A program made the position numbers and the translations under genes. Shown one piece after another: positions 1-5,849 of a DNA stretch of 64,000 nt (positions are counted from its first letter, which is position 1; the number at the start of each line of letters is the position of its first letter). The stretch covers positions 62,001 to 126,000 of the forward strand of contig JAGBFH010000010.1 in assembly GCA_017936605.1 (NCBI GenBank). Direction: 5' to 3'. The notes under the pieces are model-generated. The model was not told the DNA's origin. It was given only the letters and a program-made list of their open reading frames with translations, and did no database searches. The stretch is from Tidjanibacter sp. (GTDB lineage Bacteria > Bacteroidota > Bacteroidia > Bacteroidales > Rikenellaceae).

Positions 1-405
1 CACGGCGGCACCGCGAAGGCGGCCAAAGCCTTTGCCGAGATGTTGCGCGAGCGCGGCGTGGAGAGGGTGAGCACCACCGACCTCTGCCGTGACGATATGG
101 CAGAGGCTATTGAGGATGCCTTCAAGTATGACCGCCTGGTTGTGGCCGCCTCGTCTTACGATGCCAGCCTCTTTCCTCCGATGTACAACTTCCTCCACCA
201 CCTCCAGCTCAAGGGCTACCAGAAACGCCGCGTGGGCATCATCGAGAACGGCTCGTGGGCACCTTGTGCCGGCCGCGTGATGAGAGCGATGCTGGAGCAG
301 ATGAAGGACATTGAGATTCTCGAGCCAATGGTCACCCTCCGCTCGCGTATGACCCCCGACAACCTCCCCGCAATGGAGGCCCTCGCAGGCGAGTTGGCAA
401 AGTAG
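1..405 (+). CDS. A-type flavoprotein (FprA-like), C-terminal flavodoxin domain, partial
   Basis: The reading frame is open from base 1 and ends at TAG 403-405, so only about 134 C-terminal residues are present. They look like the flavodoxin domain of FprA/rubredoxin-oxygen oxidoreductase-type flavodiiron proteins. A phosphate-loop remnant (HGGTAKAAKAFAEML) is followed by a VVAASSYDASLFPPMYNFL segment and by GIIENGSWAPCAGR, a run typical of the FMN-binding loops of this family. The metallo-beta-lactamase diiron domain would lie upstream, outside the window. Family members reduce O2 or NO in anaerobes and help oxygen tolerance. The assignment rests on this domain alone. A stand-alone flavodoxin is possible but less likely given the GSWAP loop. 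Confidence 0.75.
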   Translation, partial: HGGTAKAAKAFAEMLRERGVERVSTTDLCRDDMAEAIEDAFKYDRLVVAASSYDASLFPPMYNFLHHLQLKGYQKRRVGIIENGSWAPCAGRVMRAMLEQMKDIEILEPMVTLRSRMTPDNLPAMEALAGELAK

Positions 406-437
406 CGATATACTATAAGGGGTTTCGTTGGTGTTTT

Positions 438-468
438 TTTGCAAAAGCGAAAAAATGCACTACCTTTG
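438..468 (+). promoter_or_regulatory. Bacteroidetes-type promoter of tRNA-Ser
   Basis: TTTG at 438-441 and TACCTTTG at 461-468 are separated by 19 nt. This matches the Bacteroidetes primary-sigma consensus (TTTG, 19-21 nt, TAnnTTTG). Transcription would start near 475, about 50 nt before the tRNA. Confidence 0.65.
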
Positions 469-527
469 CGACGACATTTGTGGCTTGCGTCGTGCCTTTG
501 TGCGGCTCGCCGCAGATGTTTAAGACT

Positions 528-612
528 GGAAAGATGGCAGAGTGGTCGAATGCGGCGGTCTTGAAAACCGTTGAACAGCGATGTTCCGGGGGTTCGAATC
601 CCTCTCTTTCCG
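528..612 (+). tRNA. tRNA-Ser(TGA)
   Basis: An 85-nt cloverleaf with a long variable arm, as expected for serine. The acceptor strands GGAAAGA and TCTTTCC pair, with discriminator G. The anticodon loop CTTGAAA presents TGA. The T arm contains GGTTCGAATCC. CCA is not encoded. It has its own promoter and a terminator immediately downstream. Confidence 0.95.
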
Positions 613-634
613 CCCCGAAGAAAATTTTTCGACA

Positions 635-665
635 GACAACTGCTTTTGGCAGTTGTCTTTTTTTG
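635..665 (+). terminator. Rho-independent terminator after tRNA-Ser
   Basis: A perfect 9-bp stem (GACAACTGC / GCAGTTGTC) with a 5-nt loop is followed by a run of T residues, 23 nt after the tRNA 3' end. Confidence 0.85.
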
Positions 666-731
666 TGCAGTAACCGCTGGGGAGCTTGCTCACCAAGCGG
701 TTGCTGTACAAAAAAGGCTACCACACAGAGG

Positions 732-837
732 TGTCGAAAAATTTTCTTTGAGCATTAAGGAATACAAGGGATCACAAACCGCCGTAGGCGGTGCAGTAAT
801 CCCTTGTACTCCAATGCTCTCGGGGCGAAAAGAGAGG
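732..837. repeat. Inverted duplicate of the tRNA-Ser 3' end, split by a 72-bp palindromic element
   Basis: Bases 732-748 (TGTCGAAAAATTTTCTT) and 821-837 are together the reverse complement of 601-634, which covers the tRNA-Ser 3' end and the bases behind it. There is one mismatch in the second half. Between the halves, 749-820 carries an inverted repeat: GAGCATT...ACAAGGGAT pairs with ATCCCTTGT...AATGCTC, around an inner ACCGCCGTAGGCGGT hairpin. The arrangement reads as a tRNA-end duplication later entered by a small hairpin element. No protein is encoded. Confidence 0.6.
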
Positions 838-862
838 GATTAAAATCCCATCCACTTCTACA

Positions 863-1182
863 TTCCCCCTAAATCCCCCTTTGACAAAGGGGGACTTGGT
901 CGTTGGTTGCAATAGCAACCAACGATAGACCCGCGGCAAGGTGCCAACGGGCACAACGAATAAGGGTGGAGCATCCCACCGCCTTCACTTTGGGAAGCAA
1001 GCGTAGCGCAGTAATCCCACGCGGCCCATTGCAAACCTTTTGCGGAGAGAGAGGGCTTCGCCCTGCTGTGTTACCCTCCTCCCTAAATCCCTCCTCCTGT
1101 GAGGAGGGACTTGGTCAAAAGGCGTAACAACGCCTTTTGATAAGTTTGCTCACAAGCCGCCGTAGGCGGTGCAGTAATCCCC
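863..1182. repeat. Cluster of two-hairpin repeat modules
   Basis: Two copies of one plan occur: CCTAAATCCC, a C/G hairpin, ACTTGGTC, then a second hairpin. The first (about 867-926) has TCCCCCTTTGACAAAGGGGGA and a CGTTGGTTGC/GCAACCAACG stem. The second (about 1081-1140) has TCCCTCCTC/GAGGAGGGA and AAAAGGCGT/ACGCCTTTT. The stems differ in sequence but keep pairing. A GCAGTAATCCC tail recurs at about 793, 1009 and 1171, the first and last behind CCGCCGTAGGCGGT. I see no credible coding region from 613 to 1503. Confidence 0.55.
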
Positions 1183-1198
1183 ACATTTCCTCACCTTA

Positions 1199-1244
1199 CA
1201 GACCTCTCCCGCCTTCGGCACCCTCCCCTAACTTAGGGGAGGGT
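1199..1244 (+). repeat. CAGACCTCTCC... dispersed hairpin repeat, copy 1
   Basis: A GC-rich unit begins CAGACCTCTCCCGCC and ends in a CCTCCCCTAA/TTAGGGGAGG stem. It recurs at 14587-14634 and 17583-17629 in the same orientation, and at 14716-14763 inverted. All copies are intergenic. Confidence 0.7.
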
Positions 1245-1250
1245 ATATAA

Positions 1251-1350
1251 GGTCATTAAGGTCCTTAAAGACCCTAAGGGCTTGTAAGACCTATGGGACC
1301 TATAAGACCTATGGGGCCTATAGGCCCTTTTGGCCCTTTTAGCCCTTCTG
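1251..1350. repeat. 9-nt period degenerate tandem array, copy 1
   Basis: Read in nines the DNA runs GGTCATTAA, GGTCCTTAA, AGACCCTAA, GGGCTTGTA, AGACCTATG, GGACCTATA and so on, drifting to GGCCCTTTT. Arrays built from the same nonamers lie near 5524, 14431, 14815 and 22562. Because nine is a multiple of three, these arrays create spurious open frames with three-residue peptide repeats. Confidence 0.7.
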
Positions 1351-1463
1351 TCTGTAGTCGGTCGTCGGTAGACCTTAATGAAGAGTGCATCTCGCGGTGG
1401 GAATTTTTTGATGCGAAAACGAAGAAATTTATGTTCTCATTTTTCAATTCTCAATTTTATGAT

Positions 1464-1471
1464 TATCTTTG
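1464..1471 (+). promoter_or_regulatory. -7 element of the rpmI-rplT promoter
   Basis: TATCTTTG matches the Bacteroidetes -7 consensus TAnnTTTG and lies about 33 nt before the rpmI start codon, giving a short leader. The gene pair is therefore transcribed from here and not from an upstream infC. Confidence 0.6.
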
Positions 1472-1503
1472 CGGGCTGTTTAACCAATTAAATTTTATCG
1501 AAA

Positions 1504-1698
1504 ATGCCAAAAATGAAAACTAACGCCGGCGCGAAGAAACGCTTTGACTTCACCGGCACCGGTAAGATTAAGAGGAAACACGCTTATCACAGCCACATCC
1601 TCACCAAAAAATCTACCAAACGCAAACGCAACTTGGACTACTCGGCTATCGTAACTCCCGCCGATGCAGCCAAACTTCGCAAGCTCCTCGTTAAGTAA
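1504..1698 (+). CDS. rpmI: 50S ribosomal protein L35
   Basis: Encodes 64 residues of a basic protein with the L35 signature: [14 protein letters not shown] at the N-terminus and the [17 protein letters not shown] core, ending in a KLRKLL helix. The length is typical for the family. L35 is a structural protein of the large subunit. It is followed by rplT after 99 nt. The usual partner infC is not upstream. Instead there is repeat DNA and a tRNA, and a promoter lies just ahead of the start codon. Confidence 0.97.
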   Translation: MPKMKTNAGAKKRFDFTGTGKIKRKHAYHSHILTKKSTKRKRNLDYSAIVTPADAAKLRKLLVK

Positions 1699-1721
1699 TT
1701 AACCCGTAGAGCAAGATTGTT

Positions 1722-1780
1722 TAACCAAAGAGAGAATTAGCCCCGAAGAGTGGGAGAGAAACCCGCCGCTAATCTTTCGA
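1722..1780 (+). promoter_or_regulatory. Possible structured leader between rpmI and rplT
   Basis: The 99-nt rpmI-rplT spacer can pair ATTAGC (about 1736) with GCTAAT (about 1769) around an inner GGG/CCC stem. L20 represses its own operon by binding mRNA in several bacteria, so a leader structure here is plausible. The stems are short and I could not test them against homologues. Confidence 0.3.
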
Positions 1781-1797
1781 TTAAAACTTAAAATTTT

Positions 1798-2142
1798 ATG
1801 CCAAGATCAGTAAATGCTGTAGCATCGAGAGCTCGCAGAAAAAAAGTTTTAAAACTTGCCAAAGGTAACTTTGGTTCAAGGGGAAATGTCTGGACAGTCG
1901 CCAAAAACACTGTCGAGAAAGGCTTGCAGTTCGCCTATCGCAACCGCAAGGAGAAAAAGAGAAACTACCGCAGCTTGTGGATTCAGCGTATCAACGCTGC
2001 CGCTCGTATGAACGGTATGACCTACTCCGAATTTATGGGTAAGTGCCACGCTAAGGGTATCGCTATGAACCGCAAGGTTCTTGCCGACCTGGCGATGAAC
2101 CACCCTCAGGCTTTCGAGAAAATTGTTAACACGGTTAAATAG
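1798..2142 (+). CDS. rplT: 50S ribosomal protein L20
   Basis: A 114-residue basic protein with the L20 pattern: [19 protein letters not shown] at the N-terminus, then [17 protein letters not shown] and [19 protein letters not shown] in the RNA-binding long helix, and NPQAF-type residues near the C-terminus ([10 protein letters not shown]). L20 is needed early in 50S assembly and binds 23S rRNA. It forms a two-gene unit with rpmI and is followed at once by a strong terminator. Confidence 0.97.
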   Translation: MPRSVNAVASRARRKKVLKLAKGNFGSRGNVWTVAKNTVEKGLQFAYRNRKEKKRNYRSLWIQRINAAARMNGMTYSEFMGKCHAKGIAMNRKVLADLAMNHPQAFEKIVNTVK

Positions 2143-2170
2143 TTTGCACTGCAATGTGCGAACTGACGGA

Positions 2171-2200
2171 GGGGCTCCTTGTGGGAGCCCCTTTCTGTTT
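2171..2200 (+). terminator. Terminator after rplT
   Basis: GGGGCTCC pairs with GGGAGCCCC across a TTGT loop, followed by a T-rich tail (TTTCTGTTT), 28 nt after the rplT stop codon. Confidence 0.85.
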
Positions 2201-2303
2201 GCCTGCCCCCGATGGACCACTTGTGAAATAATTTTTCCTCACACCACTGACCCTCAACAAGTTACCCTCGGGCGTGAGAGATACAATATCGCACAATAAT
2301 TAT

Positions 2304-2311
2304 TATCTTTG
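2304..2311 (+). promoter_or_regulatory. -7 element for the membrane HTH gene
   Basis: TATCTTTG lies inside the 5' extension of the open frame. This makes the ATG at 2367, and not any codon upstream, the likely translation start. Confidence 0.55.
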
Positions 2312-2366
2312 TAGTGGCCAAAGCGGACACCACTCTGCACCATCACAACGAAACACAGCTCTTCTT

Positions 2367-3212
2367 ATGAAACGGTTTACAATTATCTTCTCTCGCCTTC
2401 TGGAGCACTCACTATTCCATTTGCCTCTATCGCTGTGGATATACTACAGTTTTGTAGACCGCCTATGCGGCTGGAGCAAGTTGAGCAGTACGGTGGACTG
2501 GGTTATGGGGGCGTGGTGCTTTGCGGTGCCGGTAGTCTTGAGCCTCATTTTGCGGCGAGCACCGAGGGACCCGCTTGCCAACTTCTCGCGCGCACTATCG
2601 AGAGTGGACCTTGTAGCACTCCCTCTGCTACTCCTCTTTAGTTCCATCCTCCCACTCCCCTATCTCACCGAAGACTACCTCAAGGCCACCATTGCCGTTG
2701 CGGTCCTCGGGGCACTCATCATCTCGGTGGTTGTGAACTATCACCTCCACCAGAGGGCGACTCTCCTCGAGCGCGAACTGGCCGAGAGTCAGGAGGAACT
2801 ATCGGAACTACGCCGCCACATAAGCCAAAAATATGGCGAACTTGGCGAATATTTGACTCTTGCATCAATCACAGAGAACAACCCCGAGCTCTTTATGCAA
2901 CACTTTCGTACCTTCTTCAATGTTGGCGAAGGGCTCTTCGGCAATCTTCTTGAGGTTGCCGACGGCTGTTTCGGCGGGCTTTTGAGCCAGCTCAGCCGGT
3001 TGCATCCCGAGGCCACACGCGAGGATATGGCGCTCTGTGCCTTGCTTCTCTGGGGCTTCTCGCCCACGGCTGTGGGGCTTGTCTTCGGCAACTCTAAGCC
3101 GTCGAGCATCTACAACCGTCGCTACCGTCTTCGCAAACATCTGGCCATCCCTCCCGAACAGAATGTGGAGGGCTGGCTCGTGGAGCAGATGCGACTGCAT
3201 ACCCTCCAATAA
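2367..3212 (+). CDS. Membrane-anchored helix-turn-helix regulator (Bacteroidetes type)
   Basis: A 281-residue protein from the ATG at 2367. The frame is open from 2274, but a promoter lies within that extension. The N-terminal half has four probable membrane helices (PLSLWIYYSFV, WVMGAWCFAVPVVLSLIL, LVALPLLLLFSSILPL, IAVAVLGALIISVVV). A charged coiled-coil stretch follows (ERELAESQEELSELRRH). The C-terminus ends in a LuxR/sigma-4-like HTH (DMALCALLLWGFSPTAVGLVFG ... IYNRRYRLRKHL). Bacteroidetes encode many regulators with this HTH tethered to membrane or sensor parts. The ligand and targets are unknown. It stands alone, downstream of rplT and upstream of tRNA-Leu. Confidence 0.7.
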   Translation: MKRFTIIFSRLLEHSLFHLPLSLWIYYSFVDRLCGWSKLSSTVDWVMGAWCFAVPVVLSLILRRAPRDPLANFSRALSRVDLVALPLLLLFSSILPLPYLTEDYLKATIAVAVLGALIISVVVNYHLHQRATLLERELAESQEELSELRRHISQKYGELGEYLTLASITENNPELFMQHFRTFFNVGEGLFGNLLEVADGCFGGLLSQLSRLHPEATREDMALCALLLWGFSPTAVGLVFGNSKPSSIYNRRYRLRKHLAIPPEQNVEGWLVEQMRLHTLQ

Positions 3213-3277
3213 ACGACTTCCGTCTACCGTCGACGACCGACAAAATTTATGGCGAATAGTCATTTTTTTGTCCCAAA

Positions 3278-3310
3278 AGTTTGGAGGTTCAAAAATTATG
3301 TGTACTTTTG
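3278..3310 (+). promoter_or_regulatory. Possible promoter with no obvious gene
   Basis: TTTG at 3278-3281 and TACTTTTG at 3303-3310 are 21 nt apart. No open frame starts between here and the second promoter at 3384-3415. It may give a longer tRNA-Leu precursor or a small RNA. The rest of 3213-3512 shows nothing else I can support. Confidence 0.35.
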
Positions 3311-3383
3311 TGGGCTTTTCCGCAAAAGGGATATGTTCTTTAGCATAAGAGATGTTAACTAATCGTGAAATTTGCCTCGCAGA

Positions 3384-3415
3384 TTTGGCGAAACAAAAAC
3401 TCTGACTTACCTTTG
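3384..3415 (+). promoter_or_regulatory. Promoter of tRNA-Leu
   Basis: TTTG at 3384-3387 and TACCTTTG at 3408-3415 have a 20-nt spacer, the ideal Bacteroidetes arrangement. The tRNA begins about 90 nt after the predicted start. Confidence 0.6.
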
Positions 3416-3512
3416 CGGCGAAGTTTTCAAGGTTCATTTAGGTTAGTAGTTTTAGGTTAGTGAAGGAAAGAGGGGAAAAGCGGGAAACCGCACCCTAATT
3501 TCCTTGTTTTAA

Positions 3513-3597
3513 GCCCAGGTGGTGGAATTGGTAGACACGCTACTTTGAGGGGGTAGTGGCCGTTTTGGCCGTGCAAGTTCGACTCTTGTCCTGGGCA
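3513..3597 (+). tRNA. tRNA-Leu(GAG)
   Basis: An 85-nt class II tRNA. The acceptor GCCCAGG pairs with CCTGGGC, with discriminator A. The loop TTGAGGG within a CTACT/GGTAG stem presents GAG. It has a long variable arm and a T arm with AGTTCGACTC. CCA is not encoded. Confidence 0.95.
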
Positions 3598-3603
3598 CAC
3601 GAA

Positions 3604-3640
3604 AGACCGCATCAAACAAATGTTTGGTGCGGTCTTTTAT
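3604..3640 (+). terminator. Terminator after tRNA-Leu
   Basis: The stem GACCGCATC / GGTGCGGTC is followed by TTTTATTTTT, directly behind the tRNA. Confidence 0.85.
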
Positions 3641-3657
3641 TTTTATACATTTTTTTG

Positions 3658-3665
3658 TAGTTTTG
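3658..3665 (+). promoter_or_regulatory. -7 element for the nitroreductase-MORN pair
   Basis: TAGTTTTG matches the Bacteroidetes -7 consensus and sits 28 nt before the ATG at 3694, just after the tRNA-Leu terminator. Confidence 0.5.
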
Positions 3666-3693
3666 TGCAACAACGCAACAAATACTTACTACT

Positions 3694-4353
3694 ATGAAAC
3701 GACTTATTCCCCTGCTGCTGGCCGTTCTGTTGGCCTCTTGCGGCTCCAATCAGACCCCCACAGCCACTCCTTTCGAGTACACCGACACCATAGTCCTCGT
3801 GCAGCCCGACCTCTCGGAGGGCCTCACCATCAACCAGGCGCTCGCCCTGCGTGCCTCCTCGCGTGAGTACTCCGCCGAAGCACTCTCGCTCGAGCAGTTG
3901 AGCGGCGTGATGTGGGCGGCTGCGGGCATCAACCGCCCCGAGAGCAAGCATCTGACAGCCCCCTCGGCTATGGCTCTCTACCCCATCAGGGTCTACGCCT
4001 TCACCCCCGAGGGTGTCTATCGCTACGACGAGATGAGCCACACGCTCCAGCGCGTAGTGGAGGGCGACCACCGCGAGTTGAGCGCCGCACAGGAGTTCGC
4101 CTACACGGCACCTCTGAATCTGGTCTACATTGCCGATATGAGCCGCTATGAGGGGCTCAATCTCACCCCCGCCAAGGCCGAGTTCCTGGCAGGTCAGGAT
4201 GCGGCAGGCTATGCCGAGAATGTGAACCTCTACGCCGCAGGCCACAACCTCAAGGCCATAACCCGCGGCTCGCTCAAGAGTGCCGAGGTACTCACCCTGC
4301 TCGACCTCGAGAAGGGCCACACGGTAGTCTTGGCACAGACCGTAGGAAAATAA
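3694..4353 (+). CDS. Nitroreductase-family (SagB-type) lipoprotein
   Basis: A 219-residue protein. The signal peptide ends in the lipobox LLASCGS (Cys16), so it is exported and lipid-anchored. The rest has nitroreductase-fold features: an N-terminal ALRASSREYSAEALSLEQLSGVMWAAAGINRP block, AP.A...YPIRVYAFTPEGVYRYD in the middle, and QDAAGYAENVNLYAAGHNLKAITRG near the C-terminus. These resemble the FMN-binding nitroreductases of the SagB/ThcOx branch. The natural substrate is unknown. An exported FMN enzyme is somewhat unusual. The MORN gene follows 29 nt later and is probably cotranscribed. Confidence 0.75.
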   Translation: MKRLIPLLLAVLLASCGSNQTPTATPFEYTDTIVLVQPDLSEGLTINQALALRASSREYSAEALSLEQLSGVMWAAAGINRPESKHLTAPSAMALYPIRVYAFTPEGVYRYDEMSHTLQRVVEGDHRELSAAQEFAYTAPLNLVYIADMSRYEGLNLTPAKAEFLAGQDAAGYAENVNLYAAGHNLKAITRGSLKSAEVLTLLDLEKGHTVVLAQTVGK

Positions 4354-4382
4354 ACAGTAACCCCCAAACACTTTTTTAGACT

Positions 4383-5228
4383 ATGAAAAGAGTAGCATTT
4401 ATAGCAATGGTGGCTGCAACTCTTCTGTGCAGCATTGATTCGGCCGAGGCACAAATCCACAAAGCCTTCGGTGGAGCCGACACTCCCCCCAGCTATGGCA
4501 TATCCGGCAACAGCCATACCACCACCTCACGCATAGTCAACCTCCCCAATGGTGACTCCTATATGGGCGAGATGAAGGGCGACCGATACCACGGCGAGGG
4601 CACCTTCTGCTGGCACGACGGCAGCTACTACAAAGGCTCCTGGAAGAACGGCAAGCAGTGTGGTCACGGCCTCTATCGTTGGCCCAACGGCTACCGCTAC
4701 GAGGGCGAGTGGTACAACGGCACCCAGCAGGGCGAGGGCACGATGTACAACAACCTCGGCGAGGTGCACTATAAGGGCCAGTGGAAAGGCGGCAAGCATA
4801 ACGGCCAAGGAACTCTCTATCGCTCGGGCCGAGTGGAGTATGAGGGCGAGTGGAAAGATAGCGAGTACAACGGCCAGGGCACCTATAATTATACCAATGG
4901 TATGAAGTATGTGGGCCAGTGGCGCAAGAATGAGCGCCACGGCCTGGGCACACTCTACACCTTCAAGGGCGAAGTGCGCTATGAGGGCGAGTGGAAAGAT
5001 GATGAGTACAACGGTCAGGGTACCTATCACGGCGAGGGGGGCGACACCTATGTGGGCCAGTGGAAGAACGGCAAACGCCACGGCCTGGGCACCTACACCG
5101 GCACCGATGGTATCACCTACGAGGGCGAGTGGTCTGGCGACCAGCGCCACGGCAAGGGCATCGAGAAGAATGCCGCCGGCGAAATCATCTCCGAGGGCAC
5201 CTGGAAAAAGAACGAACTCCAGAAATAG
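4383..5228 (+). CDS. MORN-repeat protein, exported
   Basis: 281 residues. A signal peptide (KRVAFIAMVAATLLCSIDSAEA) precedes about 55 residues of spacer and then nine full MORN repeats plus a partial tenth. They follow the pattern [YH]xGxWxxGxxxGxGTyxxxxG, 22-24 residues each, up to the C-terminus. MORN repeats form open beta-sheet rods that bind lipids or proteins. In bacteria the role is mostly unknown. Secreted or periplasmic placement is inferred from the leader. No catalytic domain is attached. It follows the nitroreductase-like lipoprotein and probably shares its transcript. A second, divergent MORN protein lies at 36605-37510. Confidence 0.85.
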   Translation: MKRVAFIAMVAATLLCSIDSAEAQIHKAFGGADTPPSYGISGNSHTTTSRIVNLPNGDSYMGEMKGDRYHGEGTFCWHDGSYYKGSWKNGKQCGHGLYRWPNGYRYEGEWYNGTQQGEGTMYNNLGEVHYKGQWKGGKHNGQGTLYRSGRVEYEGEWKDSEYNGQGTYNYTNGMKYVGQWRKNERHGLGTLYTFKGEVRYEGEWKDDEYNGQGTYHGEGGDTYVGQWKNGKRHGLGTYTGTDGITYEGEWSGDQRHGKGIEKNAAGEIISEGTWKKNELQK

Positions 5229-5318
5229 GGCTTCGGGGCAGTCAGCAGTCAGCGGATAGCCGTCAGCGGATAGCGGGCAGCCGTCAGCGGGCAGCCGTCG
5301 ACCAAAAGCCAACAACCA

Positions 5319-5357
5319 AAAGTTCACGGGTATTAATTTTAATACCCGTGAACTTTT
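5319..5357. terminator. CACGGGTATTAA palindrome (copy 1), bidirectional terminator
   Basis: AAAGTTCACGGGTATTAA is mirrored by TTAATACCCGTGAACTTT with a T tract behind it and an A tract in front. The same core recurs at 17683-17714 and 22522-22559, always behind the last gene of a (+) unit. Confidence 0.7.
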
Positions 5358-5389
5358 TTGTCTAAGGTCTAACTGACCTAAGGCTTGAG

Positions 5390-5427
5390 GAAATTCAAAA
5401 TGCAAAATGCAAAATTCAAAATTGCGA
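5390..5427. repeat. 7-nt period array (AAAATGC/AAAATTC type)
   Basis: AAAATGC, AAAATGC, AAAATTC, AAAATTG in series. Similar heptamer arrays occur at 17508-17545, 17725-17766, 22403-22447, 44507-44600 and 46987-47022. Confidence 0.6.
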
Positions 5428-5523
5428 GTAAGCGAGAGCAGAGGGTGCCCCGCACACTATGCCGAGCGTGAGCAATTAAAAGACACCAATGGTGGATTAA
5501 AATTCAAAATTATAGGCAGGCAA

Positions 5524-5595
5524 AAGTCCTTAAAGTCCTTAAAGTCCTATAAGCCCCATTAGTCCCATTAGTCCTATAAGCCCTATAAGCTTAGG
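5524..5595. repeat. 9-nt period degenerate tandem array, copy 2
   Basis: AGTCCTTAA, AGTCCTTAA, AGTCCTATA, AGCCCCATT, AGTCCCATT, AGTCCTATA, AGCCCTATA in series. The units are the same as those of the array at 1251. Confidence 0.7.
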
Positions 5596-5605
5596 TCGGT
5601 TAGAC

Positions 5606-5849
5606 CTTAGACAAAAAACGCATAGAGCGGAGGGAATTTTTTGCCAACAAGAAGGGCGAGTCCGCAGGCGCTAACGAGCGCAACGAGTGTTGGGAACACG
5701 ACCCACTGCCCTGCCCTGAAAACAAAAAAACGCATAGAGCGGAGGGAATTTTTTGCCAACAAGAAGGGCGAGTCCGCAGCTTACTCGAGGTAAGTGAGGA
5801 ACTCGCCCTTTGAAGGTGGTGAAAAATTCACCCGCTATATGCGTATTTT
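5606..5849 (-). repeat. Composite long-hairpin element behind nifJ
   Basis: One truncated copy (5611-5667, ending at CCGCAG) and one full copy (about 5721-5849) share AAAACGCATAGAGCGG and about 40 further bases. The full copy folds on itself at three levels: outer ACGCATAGAGCGG with CCGCTATATGCGT, middle GAATTTTT with AAAAATTC, and inner AAGGGCGAGT with ACTCGCCCTT. The CTTAC/GTAAG apex is flanked by a CCGCAG/TGAGGA internal loop. It abuts the nifJ stop codon. The same architecture, with different stem sequences, is found behind rpoC. Confidence 0.7.

Noticed and set aside
413..724. Minus-strand frame across tRNA-Ser
   Set aside because: It overlaps a certain tRNA and its terminator. The apparent protein reflects translated tRNA sequence.
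2274..2366. Earlier start for the membrane HTH gene
   Set aside because: A good TATCTTTG promoter element lies within this extension, so the ATG at 2367 is favoured.
5606..5849. Integron attC site or gene-cassette boundary
   Set aside because: The paired ends resemble attC only in general form. No integrase, no RYYYAAC/GTTRRRY core pair and no cassette genes are visible.
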